From an uncultured Lactobacillus sp. (lineage in GTDB: Bacteria > Bacillota > Bacilli > Lactobacillales > Lactobacillaceae), in contig CAJLBJ010000006.1 of the NCBI GenBank assembly GCA_905204935.1, positions 1 to 63,756 of the forward strand: DNA of 63,756 nucleotides, given 5' to 3'. The translations under genes were made by a program, and so were the position numbers. The notes under the pieces were generated by a model. The model was not told where the DNA came from and made no database searches. It worked only from the letters and a program-made list of their open reading frames with translations. Below are positions 1 to 10,483 of this stretch, one piece after another; within the stretch, counting starts at the first letter, position 1, and the number at the start of each line of letters is the position of its first letter.

Positions 1-75
1 TCCCACTTCAAGCGTTAAGAACCGTTAGGTTTAGCTAAGTGGTGAGTAGTTCACACGCGGTTGGTTTGAGTGGGA
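1..75 (+). repeat. Terminal repeat element, left copy
   Basis: Bases 2-55 are identical to the reverse complement of the last 54 bases of the window. The left copy runs on to form a 75-bp unit whose outer 7 bases (TCCCACT, AGTGGGA) are complementary. Inside are two small hairpins, AACC-GTTA-GGTT and GTGA-GTAGT-TCAC. It codes for nothing recognisable. It could be a small dispersed palindromic element or the edge of a mobile element. Its presence at both ends suggests the assembly stopped at a multi-copy repeat. Confidence 0.75.
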
Positions 76-358
76 CGACATGATTCATAATTCGCTAGGC
101 TGTTTGTTGGGATATTTATGCATGAGTTGGTGTTTGAAGTTAGTTAAAATTGGTTCTAAAAAGTCAGGACAGTAATGGTTAATTACTGTTCTTTTTTATT
201 TAGTAAAATAACTAGGTATTAAGTGCACTAAAAGTATTGGAGCTATGATTTATAGTGAAGATTGATTATTCAAGAATATGTAGGAGTTAAGGGTGTGAAT
301 AAATGATTTAGTCTAGTTAGTGTAAAAATCTAATTAGGTTGTTTAAAATTAAAAGAAT
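76..358. other. Intergenic stretch, no gene seen
   Basis: No coding region with a ribosome binding site is visible between the left repeat and the gntR terminator. The only clear structure is the plus-strand hairpin near 180. That hairpin implies a transcript entering from the left or arising within the first 160 bases. Confidence 0.5.
167..197 (+). terminator. Intrinsic terminator
   Basis: A 10-bp stem (GGACAGTAAT with ATTACTGTTC, one G-U pair, 5-base loop) is followed by six T. It would end transcripts coming from left of the window. Confidence 0.7.
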
Positions 359-391
359 AAAAGGGTGACTGAGATTATCAGCCACCCTTTT
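359..391 (-). terminator. Terminator of the gntR gene
   Basis: AAAAGGGTG pairs with CACCCTTTT, extended by CTGA/TCAG across one mismatch. On the minus strand a T-rich tail follows, just after the gntR stop codon. It is nearly symmetric and may work in both directions. Confidence 0.75.
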
Positions 392-1112
392 ATTTTGTCA
401 AAGATAGACGGATGCGTGCTTGAGTTAGGGGAAGGTAAAACTTATTTTCGCAAATATATTTACCATTAGAATTGGTTAGTTGTTCACGCAATAAGATAAA
501 TTGTTCAGGAGTTGAATTGAAAATAGGTTGTTCAAATTCTTCAGATGCAACATGCACGAATAAAACTTCAAGATGACTAGTAGTAATATCTTGATAAAGT
601 TGTTCCTCTAAGTAAGCAAGAACTTGTTTTTGTTCGCAATTAGCAAAATCCAATTCTTTATCTTCAAAGAAGGTAGGATCTAAAATTGTGTGGCAAACAG
701 CAACATTTTGGTGATTATTTTGATACCAGCGTGTTGCACGAATAACGACACTTGAATCCATTTCGAGGGCGGATTTATCATGTTCATTACTAAAATCGCT
801 ACTAAAAGAAAAGTCGATATTGTCGATTTTAGTTAGTAATGAAGAATATAAAGGATTTTGACCGGCTACAAGAGAGACGGTCTTTTTTTCGTGAATATTT
901 TTAATGACGAAATTCCCTTGACCACGTCGTCCTTTAACATAACCATCTTCTTTTAAAATATCTAAAGCTTTGCGAATCGTAACACGACTGACGTTTAAGG
1001 TTTGTGCTAGTTCATCTTCTGTGGGTAATTTCTTTTCAAATGGAATAATACCTTTTTTAATAAGCTTGAAAATATAGTCATATGCTAACTGCACTTTAGA
1101 TTCCTTTTTCAT
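390..1112 (-). CDS. GntR/UTRA family transcriptional regulator
   Basis: This 240-residue protein has an N-terminal winged helix-turn-helix of GntR type (about residues 1-70, with LPTEDELAQTLNVSRVTIRKALDIL and a GQGNFV wing) and a C-terminal UTRA effector domain. Such proteins usually repress sugar operons and are released by a sugar phosphate. The start is the ATG at 1112, placed 7 bases after GAGGAG; an open frame continues upstream without a binding site. It is divergent from the GH1-EIIC operon at 1386, its likely target. The effector is inferred to be a phospho-beta-glucoside. Family is certain, ligand is not. Confidence 0.9.
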   Translation of the reverse strand: MKKESKVQLAYDYIFKLIKKGIIPFEKKLPTEDELAQTLNVSRVTIRKALDILKEDGYVKGRRGQGNFVIKNIHEKKTVSLVAGQNPLYSSLLTKIDNIDFSFSSDFSNEHDKSALEMDSSVVIRATRWYQNNHQNVAVCHTILDPTFFEDKELDFANCEQKQVLAYLEEQLYQDITTSHLEVLFVHVASEEFEQPIFNSTPEQFILLREQLTNSNGKYICENKFYLPLTQARIRLSLTK

Positions 1113-1204
1113 TTTGTTACTCCTCGTCTGTGTAATTTCTAATATTAATTTTAGCACGGAAAGGTAAAATCTGTATATCCGTAAAATTTCTTCTAAAAAA
1201 TACA

Positions 1205-2837
<1,633 letters not shown>

Positions 2838-2838
2838 C

Positions 2839-4134
2839 ATGAATTTTAAAGCGTTTGGAAGCATGGTTGAAGCTAAAGTGATGCCGTTGGCTAACAAGAT
2901 GGGAAATCAACGTCATTTGTTAGCGATTAGAGATTCATTTATCAGTTTACTTGCAATTAACTTGATGGGCGGGGTTTTTGCAATCTTGAAGTCACCGCCT
3001 GTGACTGAAAAAACAACGAATGGCTTTTTATTGATGTGGCAAAGTTTTGCTGAAAGTAATGGTGTATTACTAAACTGGTTATATGCTTTTACACTTGGGG
3101 CGATGTCATTATATATTTGTTTAGCTTTAACACACTTTTTAGTTAAATCCTATAAAATTGATACAATCATTCCGATGTTATTGTCATTAGTAGGGTTTAT
3201 GGTGTTAGTGACTTTCCCTGTTAAAATGACATTTGAAGCTAATACTTTAAACTTTACCTACATTGATGGTAAAGGAATTATTCCAGCAATGTTGATTGCG
3301 ATTGTGACTGGTGAGTTATACCGTTTGATGATTCAAAAGAACTTTGGGAGAATCAAATTGCCTGACAGTGTACCAACGAGTCTATCTGCGGTTTTTGCTT
3401 CGATGGTACCAGGAATGGTGTTGATTTTACTTTACACTATTATCTATGCTCTCTTTAAAACAACAGGACAAAGTATGCCAGAATGGTTCTTTAGTGCAAT
3501 TTCACCAGCTTTTAAATTAGCGGATAGTCTACCTTCTGTTATTTTAATCTCTTTAATAGTTCATTTCTTCTGGTTCTTTGGAATTCACGATGCTGCTTTG
3601 GCTGGAATCTTAGGACCATTGCGTGATGGTAACTTGTCTGTGAATGCTTCGGCGCATTTAGCCGGTCAACAAGTACCATATATCTTTACGACTTCTTATT
3701 ATGTCTACTTTATTATTATCGGCGGAGCAGGTGCTGTCTTAGGGTTGACGATACTATTATCAGTTTCTAAAATTAAACAATTGAATGTCGTAGGACGTTT
3801 GGGCTTTTTACCGGCTTTATTTGGGATTTCAGAACCGATTATCTTTGGGGTGCCATTGATGCTTAATCCATTGTTCTTTATTCCGTTCTTGTTAGCACCA
3901 ACCGTAAATGCAATTATTACGTATATCTTGATGGATATTGGGATGATCGCTAAGACATTTTCGATGGTTTCGTGGAACATGCCGTCAATTTTTGGGGCAT
4001 TCTTTGCAACCTTAGATATTAAGGCTAGTGTTTTGATTGTAGTCTTGATTATTATTGATATGTTGATTTATTATCCATTCTTGAAGATTTACGAAAAACA
4101 ATTGATTGAAAATGAAAAACTTGATGTAAAATAG
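2839..4134 (+). CDS. PTS cellobiose-type EIIC permease
   Basis: This 431-residue polytopic membrane protein is of the CelB/LicC (Lac family EIIC) type. It has about ten hydrophobic segments and the conserved NEPIIFG-like loop, here SEPIIFGVP (about residues 331-339). It forms the membrane channel of a PTS for cellobiose or another beta-glucoside. The ribosome binding site AAGGAGG lies inside the end of the preceding GH1 gene. No EIIA or EIIB partner of this class is in the window, so it must share components encoded elsewhere. A terminator follows directly. Confidence 0.9.
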   Translation: MNFKAFGSMVEAKVMPLANKMGNQRHLLAIRDSFISLLAINLMGGVFAILKSPPVTEKTTNGFLLMWQSFAESNGVLLNWLYAFTLGAMSLYICLALTHFLVKSYKIDTIIPMLLSLVGFMVLVTFPVKMTFEANTLNFTYIDGKGIIPAMLIAIVTGELYRLMIQKNFGRIKLPDSVPTSLSAVFASMVPGMVLILLYTIIYALFKTTGQSMPEWFFSAISPAFKLADSLPSVILISLIVHFFWFFGIHDAALAGILGPLRDGNLSVNASAHLAGQQVPYIFTTSYYVYFIIIGGAGAVLGLTILLSVSKIKQLNVVGRLGFLPALFGISEPIIFGVPLMLNPLFFIPFLLAPTVNAIITYILMDIGMIAKTFSMVSWNMPSIFGAFFATLDIKASVLIVVLIIIDMLIYYPFLKIYEKQLIENEKLDVK

Positions 4135-4143
4135 CATATATCT

Positions 4144-4172
4144 AAAACATCCTCTTAGGGGGATGTTTTTTT
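4144..4172 (+). terminator. Terminator of the first GH1-EIIC operon
   Basis: AAAACATCC pairs with GGATGTTTT around a short loop and is followed by seven T. It lies 10 bases after the EIIC stop codon. Confidence 0.85.
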
Positions 4173-4370
4173 GTACAAAAATTTTTTAACTACCTTTTTG
4201 CTTACACCTTACCTAAATCCTTTAAAATTAGCGTTTTTTGAGCTTTTAATATTAGTGATGCAGGGAAATTAGTGTTTGATGCATCTCAAAAAAGACTTGC
4301 CTAAGTTTTAAGATAGATAATGTTCAAAGGCCTAAGAACAAAACTTAAAACAAGAAGGGAGCTAATTACA

Positions 4371-4583
4371 ATGAGTAAAGCTTGGAATAAGACAACAATC
4401 AGTATTGAATCAAAGGTGGATGCAGACAATAGTCGTAAACGTTCTTACAACAATGTTGTTGAAGGAGCTAGCGATGACAATGTTTTAGCTTTTGCCGAAA
4501 CAATCGCTGAGTTGACTGGTCAAGAAACAATCAATGTAACAACGACCACAGTTGAAACTTTAGCAGCTGATGTAGAAGAATAA
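4371..4583 (+). CDS. DUF1659 family small protein
   Basis: This 70-residue protein resembles DUF1659: a short basic N-terminal strand, a central KRSYNNVVEGASDDNVLAFAE stretch and an acidic tail. The ATG at 4371 follows GAAGGGAG; a longer open frame upstream lacks a site. It is paired with a DUF2922 gene 21 bases downstream, a common pairing in Firmicutes. Function is unknown for both families. Confidence in the family is moderate because the match is from memory of its pattern. Confidence 0.7.
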   Translation: MSKAWNKTTISIESKVDADNSRKRSYNNVVEGASDDNVLAFAETIAELTGQETINVTTTTVETLAADVEE

Positions 4584-4604
4584 TTTTAAAGGAGGAAAAA
4601 GATT

Positions 4605-4838
4605 ATGAAGATTTTAGATTTAGGATTTCGTTCTAGTGTTAAAGGTAGCGTACACCATCTAAAGCTCAATTATGTTGATTCTGATTTGGATAAAGCAGCA
4701 GTACAACAAGCCATGCAAAAGATTGCTGGTTTGAATATGTTTGCTGATAAATCTGGTGATCAGATTTATGCTAAGCCTGTATCTGCTTCATATATTGATG
4801 AACAAGAAACTGTTTTGTTTGATGAAGATCAAGATTAG
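4605..4838 (+). CDS. DUF2922 family small protein
   Basis: This 77-residue protein has the DUF2922 layout: LDLGFRSSVKGSVHHLKLNYV, then a helix (DKAAVQQAMQKIAGLNMF), then a short beta ending. The ribosome binding site AAGGAGG is strong. It forms a two-gene unit with the DUF1659 gene and ends at the terminator near 4880. The partners' role is unknown; they neighbour a competence regulator but lie on the opposite strand. Confidence 0.75.
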   Translation: MKILDLGFRSSVKGSVHHLKLNYVDSDLDKAAVQQAMQKIAGLNMFADKSGDQIYAKPVSASYIDEQETVLFDEDQD

Positions 4839-4863
4839 TACAAAAGAATAACGCTCTAAACAG

Positions 4864-4894
4864 CCGTGGTATCCAGTGGGTATCACGGTTTTTT
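4864..4894 (+). terminator. Terminator of the DUF1659-DUF2922 unit
   Basis: CCGTGGTATCC pairs with GGGTATCACGG (with G-U pairs, 3-base loop) and six T follow. Confidence 0.8.
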
Positions 4895-4900
4895 AGTATA

Positions 4901-4934
4901 AAAAACTGGTTAAGCCTATGCCTAACCAGTTTTT
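4901..4934 (-). terminator. Terminator of comK
   Basis: A perfect 12-bp stem, AAAAACTGGTTA with TAACCAGTTTTT, lies just after the comK stop on the minus strand, with a minus-strand T-rich tail. Confidence 0.8.
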
Positions 4935-4936
4935 CT

Positions 4937-5665
4937 TTAATTTAATTTATCATATAATTTAACTATTTCATGACAGATTTCTGTTAAGTATTCATCTGAC
5001 AGATTATCTCCACTACTGCGATAGACGGCTTTAGTTATGGTTAACAGCCATGAGTGCATGAATGCATGTAGTGAAACAGATGGTTGATTATCTAAACTCC
5101 AACGCAAAAGTTGTGGAGGTAAGTCTTGTTTTATTGGACATTGCTTTAACATTTCGGTACTTAGAGATTGTAAGACATCATGAATCTCTAGTGCATTTTT
5201 AAAGTTAGTCAAAAAAGAAGTTTTATTAACTTCAATCAGATAGGATTGTTTTGTTTCTTTAGCAGTCAAGCATAAGGTAGTGCTGTTTGAAAAGTTAAGA
5301 TCAAAGACATTACCCAACATTATCCAACTAGTCGAGTGTCTAGTATATCCTCCTAATGGTAAGAGAATGGTAGAGCCAAAGACATAAGGAACTGCTACTT
5401 TAGCGTTGATTTTTAGTAAATTTAAGACGCTTTTAGCGAGTAGTAAGCCGATTGGTTGACGGTCTAAAAATTGGTTGATTAGGCGAGCAGTCTCTTTATT
5501 AGAAACAAGCATCCGTCCGTCGCTTTGAATTAATAACGACTTGGCCGTTGATTTGTTAAGAGCACGACAATCGATAATTAAAAGTGTTTGCTTGCTAATA
5601 CCAGCCTCTTCGTCTACTAATGCTGTGTCAACGAGGTTGGCTAAATCTGTTGTAATATTAATCAT
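4937..5665 (-). CDS. ComK-like competence transcription factor
   Basis: This 242-residue protein matches the ComK layout. An N-terminal region is followed by SDGRMLVSN, then VAVPYVFGSTILLPLGGYTRHSTSWIMLGNV, which parallels the family's segment ending in phase-defining 'SP...IW'-type residues, then a variable helical C-terminus. ComK switches on DNA-uptake genes by binding pairs of AT boxes. The ATG follows AGAAGG at a 7-base distance. A 12-bp palindrome lies just upstream. It is downstream of an unrecognised gene on the same strand. The protein is somewhat longer than Bacillus ComK (about 192 residues), as in lactobacilli. The assignment rests on pattern recall. Confidence 0.6.
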   Translation of the reverse strand: MINITTDLANLVDTALVDEEAGISKQTLLIIDCRALNKSTAKSLLIQSDGRMLVSNKETARLINQFLDRQPIGLLLAKSVLNLLKINAKVAVPYVFGSTILLPLGGYTRHSTSWIMLGNVFDLNFSNSTTLCLTAKETKQSYLIEVNKTSFLTNFKNALEIHDVLQSLSTEMLKQCPIKQDLPPQLLRWSLDNQPSVSLHAFMHSWLLTITKAVYRSSGDNLSDEYLTEICHEIVKLYDKLN

Positions 5666-5693
5666 AATTTTGCCTTCTTAATTATTAAAATTA

Positions 5694-5705
5694 TTAACCG
5701 GTTAA
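5694..5705. promoter_or_regulatory. 12-bp palindrome upstream of comK
   Basis: TTAACCGGTTAA is a perfect palindrome 29 bases upstream of the comK start codon, close to a TATAAT-like box on the minus strand. It is a candidate operator or an autoregulatory site. Confidence 0.4.
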
Positions 5706-5758
5706 CAAAGCACATTATATAAAGAATGGGCAAATTATTTTTTTATAAGTCATTTATG

Positions 5759-6859
5759 TTAAAAATTGATTACGATTACATTTTTAGACTTGTTTTGTGC
5801 TAGCCACAGATAATCTAAGCCACAAAAGATACTACGCAAAGTCTGAGGCGAAAAATTAGGAATCTGTGAAGACAATGCATACTGTAAGAACTGCTCTAGT
5901 GTTAAATTATGCACAGAGTTAAACTTGTGAATAATAGTCGGTTCAAAAAGATATTCTTGTTGTAAAACCTGCTTAAGCGGTAAAGACAATAAGTTGGCCA
6001 AAATATGATAGTTTTGATGATAAAGCGTCACGACTTGTTGATGTGTAAAAGGAAACAACAAGTATTTTAATAAACAAGTATAGATGTCTGCCAAGACAGG
6101 ATTAGTAGTTGAAGGCAAGGCTAGGTGTTTTGGCTTAAGAATGCAGGTAGTATAATATTTGCGATTAAGACATATTGTCAGTATCTGATTGTTAAAATCA
6201 AAGCTCAATAGATCTTCATTAGTAATAATTTTTTTAGCGTAGAGCTCAGCTTTTAAAGCCTTGAAATTCTTTAAATTAAGAGCTGCTGTTAATAGCTGAT
6301 TGAGATTGATATGTGAAAAGTAGTTTTGCCAAGTCAATTCGGGAACAATTTCAGTAAGCTGACTAAAAGAAGTAATCTTTTTTCCTATAAATAAATTAAG
6401 TTCGCTAGTAACTTGATGATAAAAATCCCTATAATAAGGAAGAAATGAGTGTGTTTGTTGCAAGAAACTGCGTAATTGACTGATAGTTTTGACCTTAGCC
6501 TTACCTATTTCTGTTTCTAAGTCATAGTACTTACGGAAGTTTCTTACTAGAATCTGATAAGGCAAGTCTTCAAACCAGTGCTTATGGTAATTGTGAATGC
6601 TAGGCAGATAAGGCATGCTGGCTTGTTTGATGTCGCTAAGATTATTTAAATCGATGCGATGCAAGTGAGGGACGGTTTCAGCTAAGCGCCATTGAATCTC
6701 ATAGACAGAATCAAGAGATAGACGAGTATAGTTGAAGATATCGAATAAGTCATGTTTATACCAAGCCTGCCATGTTTTTATTTTTTGATCGATGAAAAAA
6801 CGTTTAATCCAAGGCCATTCTTCGTCAGGAATGGGCGATAAAATATTGGTTTTAACCAA
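5759..6859 (-). CDS. Unrecognised 366-residue protein upstream of comK
   Basis: I do not recognise this family. The start is taken as TTG at 6859, 8 bases after AGGAG; the ATG further upstream has no site. The protein has no signal peptide and no clear membrane segment, is rich in Tyr, Phe, Leu and His, and looks all-helical. Segments such as KTISQLRSFLQQTHSFLPYYRDF, KITSFSQLTEIVPEL and LKNFKALKAELYAKK look like distant copies of one helical unit. It lies 93 bases upstream of comK on the same strand, but that gap holds its own possible promoter. A link to competence is only inferred from position. Confidence 0.7.
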   Translation of the reverse strand: MVKTNILSPIPDEEWPWIKRFFIDQKIKTWQAWYKHDLFDIFNYTRLSLDSVYEIQWRLAETVPHLHRIDLNNLSDIKQASMPYLPSIHNYHKHWFEDLPYQILVRNFRKYYDLETEIGKAKVKTISQLRSFLQQTHSFLPYYRDFYHQVTSELNLFIGKKITSFSQLTEIVPELTWQNYFSHINLNQLLTAALNLKNFKALKAELYAKKIITNEDLLSFDFNNQILTICLNRKYYTTCILKPKHLALPSTTNPVLADIYTCLLKYLLFPFTHQQVVTLYHQNYHILANLLSLPLKQVLQQEYLFEPTIIHKFNSVHNLTLEQFLQYALSSQIPNFSPQTLRSIFCGLDYLWLAQNKSKNVIVINF

Positions 6860-6916
6860 GATAATCACTCCTAAGAAAATATTCATTAATTTTATTATAA
6901 AAAACTTTGATTATTT

Positions 6917-6978
6917 TAAAAGCGCTAACTTTATAAGTAGAATTAGCGGTTTACAAAAATTGCAAAAAAAGTTAGAAT
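6917..6978 (+). promoter_or_regulatory. EPS operon promoter with cre-like site
   Basis: TTTACA (6950-6955) and TAGAAT (6973-6978) are spaced by exactly 17 bases, a good sigma-A promoter pointing into the EPS locus. Just upstream, TAAAAGCGCTAACT (6917-6930) has the AAAGCGCT core of a cre site. CGCTAA and TTAGCG around 6924-6948 form an inverted repeat that could be an operator shared with the divergent gene. Confidence 0.6.
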
Positions 6979-7040
6979 AATAGGTAAGTTTTATTCATTG
7001 AAAAATAAACTTTTGAGATAAAAGATTTGAGGAAGATACA

Positions 7041-7124
7041 ATGAAAGTAATTCGTTACATAGAAACGGTCGTCTCTAGTCGGCCCGTCATAAGTAAAGAG
7101 AAATATACAAAACCGCAAGATTGA
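7041..7124 (+). CDS. Possible 27-residue leader peptide
   Basis: An ATG at 7041 follows GAGGAAG at a suitable distance and opens a 27-codon frame starting MKVIRYIETV and ending KYTKPQD. It sits between the EPS promoter and a stem-loop, before the first biosynthetic gene. It could be a leader peptide or a chance frame. No homologue is recognised. Confidence 0.3.
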   Translation: MKVIRYIETVVSSRPVISKEKYTKPQD

Positions 7125-7129
7125 GAAAA

Positions 7130-7163
7130 GATTTATTTAGTCAGTATTTTGCCTAGATAAATC
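7130..7163 (+). other. Stem-loop in the EPS leader
   Basis: GATTTATTTAG pairs with CTAGATAAATC (11 pairs, one G-U) around a 12-base loop, followed by a broken T-rich run. It may be a weak terminator or attenuator in the EPS leader. Confidence 0.4.
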
Positions 7164-7225
7164 AGCTTTTGATTTTGTGGTTTTTTTGAGAAATTGATGT
7201 ATATGTGAAACGAGGGATATATGGA

Positions 7226-8167
7226 ATGGCAAAATATTTAATTACAGGCGGAGCGGGCTTTATTGGTTCGAATTTTGCATACAAGGTAGTTGAAGAAGGT
7301 AATGAAGTTGTAATTGTTGATGATTTATCAATGGGGCTTTTAAGAAACATCGAAGACTTACCAGAAGATAAATGTACATTTTATAATGAATCCATAACTA
7401 ATTATGATTTTATGACTAAATTGTTATTAAAGGAACGTTTTGACTATATCGTTTTATTAGCTGCTATAGCTAGTGTAGCTGACTCTGTTGCAAGACCATA
7501 TGATACTCATCTTGTTAATCAGGAAGCAAATATCCATATTTTAGAAACGATTCGTAAATATGGAATTCCGGTTAAAAAAATTATTTTTGCTTCATCAGCA
7601 GCTGTTTACGGCGATGATCCCGAACTCCCTAAGAAAGAAACTTCTCCCATCTGTCCGTTAACTCCTTATGCAATTGATAAATTTGCAAGTGAACGGTATG
7701 TTTTAACTTACGGACGCTTATATAACATTCCAACAGTAGCAACACGTTTCTTTAATGTTTATGGACCAAAACAAAATCCTAATTCACCTTATTCAGGCGT
7801 CTTATCAATTATCCAAAATTGTTTAGTCCGAGATAAAACATTTACTTTATACGGTGATGGTAAACAAACTCGTGACTTCGTTTATGTTAAAGATGTGATT
7901 AATGTTTTAGATCTTTTATTAAAAACAAAAGAAGCTTGTTGGGACGTCTATAATGTCGCAACAGGTGTAAGTAGTGAACTTAATGATGTTATTTATGCTT
8001 TTGAAAAAGCGATGGATAAAAAGTTAAATGTAGAATACAAAGAAGCTCGCACGGGAGATATTAAAGATTCTGTAGCTGATATTAGTAATTTGAAAACTTT
8101 AGGATACTCGCCTAAATATAGTTTATTAGACGGATTGACAGAATATACGAAAATGGTGGTTGATTAA
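7226..8167 (+). CDS. NAD-dependent nucleotide-sugar epimerase
   Basis: This 313-residue extended short-chain dehydrogenase is of the GalE/WbpP kind, probably interconverting UDP-glucose/UDP-galactose or the GlcNAc/GalNAc forms. TGGAGFIGSN near the N-terminus binds NAD, SSAAVYG supplies the Ser and YAIDK the Tyr-Lys of the active site. NVYGPKQNPNSPYSGV resembles UDP-GlcNAc 4-epimerases. The ATG at 7226 is preferred over a GTG seven codons upstream, since GAGGG then sits at a workable distance. It is the first enzyme of the EPS operon. A decayed copy of its first third lies at 16949. Confidence 0.85.
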   Translation: MAKYLITGGAGFIGSNFAYKVVEEGNEVVIVDDLSMGLLRNIEDLPEDKCTFYNESITNYDFMTKLLLKERFDYIVLLAAIASVADSVARPYDTHLVNQEANIHILETIRKYGIPVKKIIFASSAAVYGDDPELPKKETSPICPLTPYAIDKFASERYVLTYGRLYNIPTVATRFFNVYGPKQNPNSPYSGVLSIIQNCLVRDKTFTLYGDGKQTRDFVYVKDVINVLDLLLKTKEACWDVYNVATGVSSELNDVIYAFEKAMDKKLNVEYKEARTGDIKDSVADISNLKTLGYSPKYSLLDGLTEYTKMVVD

Positions 8168-8168
8168 G

Positions 8169-9215
8169 ATGCAAAAGATTTCTTTAGACAATAAGACAAT
8201 CTTTGTTACAGGTGTAGCAGGGTTTATTGGTTCTAATTTAGCCAAAAGATTATTACAAGATTTTAAGGTTAAAGCAGTTGTTGGAATTGATAACTTAAAT
8301 GACTATTATGATGTTAATTTAAAAAACGCACGGTTAAAAGAACTAGAAGAATTTAGCAATTTTTATTTTATTAAAGGAGATTTAGCTGATAAGCAAGTTA
8401 TCGAACGGATTTTTGAAGAATATCAACCAGAAATTGTTGTTAACTTAGGAGCGCAAGCTGGCGTAAGATATTCGATTATTAATCCAGATGCTTATGTTGA
8501 GGCAAATTTAATTGGCTTTTATAATATCTTAGAAGGTTGTCGTCATCATGAAGTTGAACATTTAGTTTATGCTTCGAGTTCTTCGGTATATGGCTCTAAT
8601 AAGAAGGTACCTTATTCAACGGATGATCAAGTTGATAATCCAGTTTCATTATATGCAGCCACTAAAAAATCTAATGAGTTAATGGCGCATTCTTATGCAA
8701 AACTTTATAATATTCCGGCAACTGGCCTACGTTTCTTTACGGTTTATGGACCAGCCGGACGGCCAGATATGGCATACTTTGGGTTTACAAATAAATTAAT
8801 TAAAGGTGAAAAAATTCAAATCTTTAATTATGGCAATTGTAAACGAGACTTTACTTATATTGACGATATTGTCGAAGGTGTTATTCGTGTGATGCAAGGA
8901 GCACCAGAAAAGAAAAATGGGGAAGATGGTTTACCGATTCCACCATATGCAGTTTATAACATCGGCAATAATCACCCGGAAAATCTATTAGATTTTGTCC
9001 AAATTTTACAAGAAGAATTGATTAGAGCAGAAGTTTTGCCAAAAGATTATGATTTTGAAGCTCATAAAGAATTGGTGGCCATGCAACCAGGAGATGTCCC
9101 TGTAACTTATGCAGATATAACTCCACTTGAAAGAGATTACGGTTTTAAACCACAAACACCATTGCGTGAAGGCTTGAGGAAGTTTGCACAATGGTATAAG
9201 AAATATTATATGTAA
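8169..9215 (+). CDS. UDP-glucuronate 4-epimerase-like enzyme
   Basis: This 348-residue extended SDR has TGVAGFIGSNLAKRLL for NAD binding, ASSSSVYG and YAATKK at the active site, and the long form typical of UDP-glucuronate 4-epimerases (LpsL/Cap1J type), including the DNLNDYYDVNLKNARL segment. It would convert UDP-glucuronate to UDP-galacturonate. The UDP-glucose dehydrogenase directly downstream would supply its substrate. The start ATG lies one base after the preceding stop; GGTGG upstream serves as a weak binding site. Confidence 0.85.
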   Translation: MQKISLDNKTIFVTGVAGFIGSNLAKRLLQDFKVKAVVGIDNLNDYYDVNLKNARLKELEEFSNFYFIKGDLADKQVIERIFEEYQPEIVVNLGAQAGVRYSIINPDAYVEANLIGFYNILEGCRHHEVEHLVYASSSSVYGSNKKVPYSTDDQVDNPVSLYAATKKSNELMAHSYAKLYNIPATGLRFFTVYGPAGRPDMAYFGFTNKLIKGEKIQIFNYGNCKRDFTYIDDIVEGVIRVMQGAPEKKNGEDGLPIPPYAVYNIGNNHPENLLDFVQILQEELIRAEVLPKDYDFEAHKELVAMQPGDVPVTYADITPLERDYGFKPQTPLREGLRKFAQWYKKYYM

Positions 9216-9236
9216 AGATGAAATGAGGTTTTTCTT

Positions 9237-10469
9237 ATGAAAATCGCAGTTGCCGGGACCGGTTATGTTGGTCTCTCAATCGCAACCTTGTTAGCACAAG
9301 AACATGAAGTTTATGCTGTTGATATTGTGCCAGAAAAGGTTGAATTAATTAACAATAAAAAATCACCGATTCAAGATGAATATATTGAAAAATACTTAGC
9401 TGAAAAGCAATTAAACTTGACTGCTACTTTAGATGCTAAAGCAGCTTATCAGGACGCTGAATTCGTTGTTATTGCAGCTCCGACCAATTATGACAGTCAA
9501 AAGAACTTTTTTGACACTTCAGCCGTTGAAGCTGTGATTAAATTAGTGATGGAATATAACCCAAATGCAATTATGGTTATCAAATCAACTATTCCAGTTG
9601 GGTATACCAAGATGATTCGTGAAAAAACAGGAAGTCAAAATATTATCTTTAGTCCAGAATTCTTACGAGAATCCAAGGCTTTATATGATAACTTATATCC
9701 ATCACGAATTATTGTGGGGACTGATTTAGCTGATGAAAACTTAACCGCTAAAGCTAAACAATTTGCACAATTGCTACAAGAAGGAGCTCTTAAAGAAGAG
9801 ATTGAAACATTAGTAATGGGCTTTACTGAGGCAGAAGCAGTCAAGTTATTTGCTAATACTTACTTAGCCTTGCGGGTATCTTATTTCAATGAATTAGATA
9901 CATATGCTGAACTTAAAGGACTAGATACTAAGCAGATTATTAATGGGGTTTGTTTAGATCCACGGATTGGTGATCATTATAATAATCCATCTTTTGGTTA
10001 CGGGGGCTATTGCTTACCTAAAGATACCAAGCAACTTTTAGCTAACTATCAAGATGTACCAGAAGAATTGATTGAAGCGATTGTTGAATCAAACCGCACT
10101 AGAAAAGATTTCATTGCTGATCAAGTTTTGAAAAAAGCAGGATACTACTCAGATAATAGTTCATGGGCACAAGATGCAGAAAAAGAAGTGGTTATTGGTG
10201 TCTATCGTTTAACAATGAAATCTAATTCCGATAATTTCCGCCAAAGTTCGATTCAAGGTGTGATGAAGCGAATTAAGGCTAAAGGAGCACAAGTCATCGT
10301 TTATGAACCAACGCTAGAAAACGGAACAACATTTTTTGGAAGTAAAGTTGTCAATGACTTAGAAACATTCAAAAAACAATGTGATGCGATTATTGCTAAC
10401 CGTTATGATAGTTGTTTAGATGAGATAGAGGATAAAGTTTATACAAGAGATTTGTTTAGAAGAGATTAA
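9237..10469 (+). CDS. ugd: UDP-glucose 6-dehydrogenase
   Basis: This 410-residue protein oxidises UDP-glucose to UDP-glucuronate with NAD. The N-terminal Rossmann motif [17 protein letters not shown], the SPEFLRES segment, and the catalytic Cys in [12 protein letters not shown] are all visible. The C-terminal UDP-binding domain is complete. It sits next to the UDP-glucuronate epimerase, giving a two-step route to UDP-galacturonate for the polymer. GAGG precedes the ATG. Confidence 0.93.
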   Translation: MKIAVAGTGYVGLSIATLLAQEHEVYAVDIVPEKVELINNKKSPIQDEYIEKYLAEKQLNLTATLDAKAAYQDAEFVVIAAPTNYDSQKNFFDTSAVEAVIKLVMEYNPNAIMVIKSTIPVGYTKMIREKTGSQNIIFSPEFLRESKALYDNLYPSRIIVGTDLADENLTAKAKQFAQLLQEGALKEEIETLVMGFTEAEAVKLFANTYLALRVSYFNELDTYAELKGLDTKQIINGVCLDPRIGDHYNNPSFGYGGYCLPKDTKQLLANYQDVPEELIEAIVESNRTRKDFIADQVLKKAGYYSDNSSWAQDAEKEVVIGVYRLTMKSNSDNFRQSSIQGVMKRIKAKGAQVIVYEPTLENGTTFFGSKVVNDLETFKKQCDAIIANRYDSCLDEIEDKVYTRDLFRRD

Positions 10470-10483
10470 AAAGGGTGTTTTGT

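Noticed and set aside
1..75. tRNA-like 7-bp end stem in the left repeat
   Set aside because: There is no T-loop, anticodon stem or CCA-type layout; the inner hairpins do not form a cloverleaf.
4226..4241. ComK box (AAAA-N5-TTTT) before the DUF1659 gene
   Set aside because: The spacing is six rather than five and only one copy is seen in an AT-rich region.
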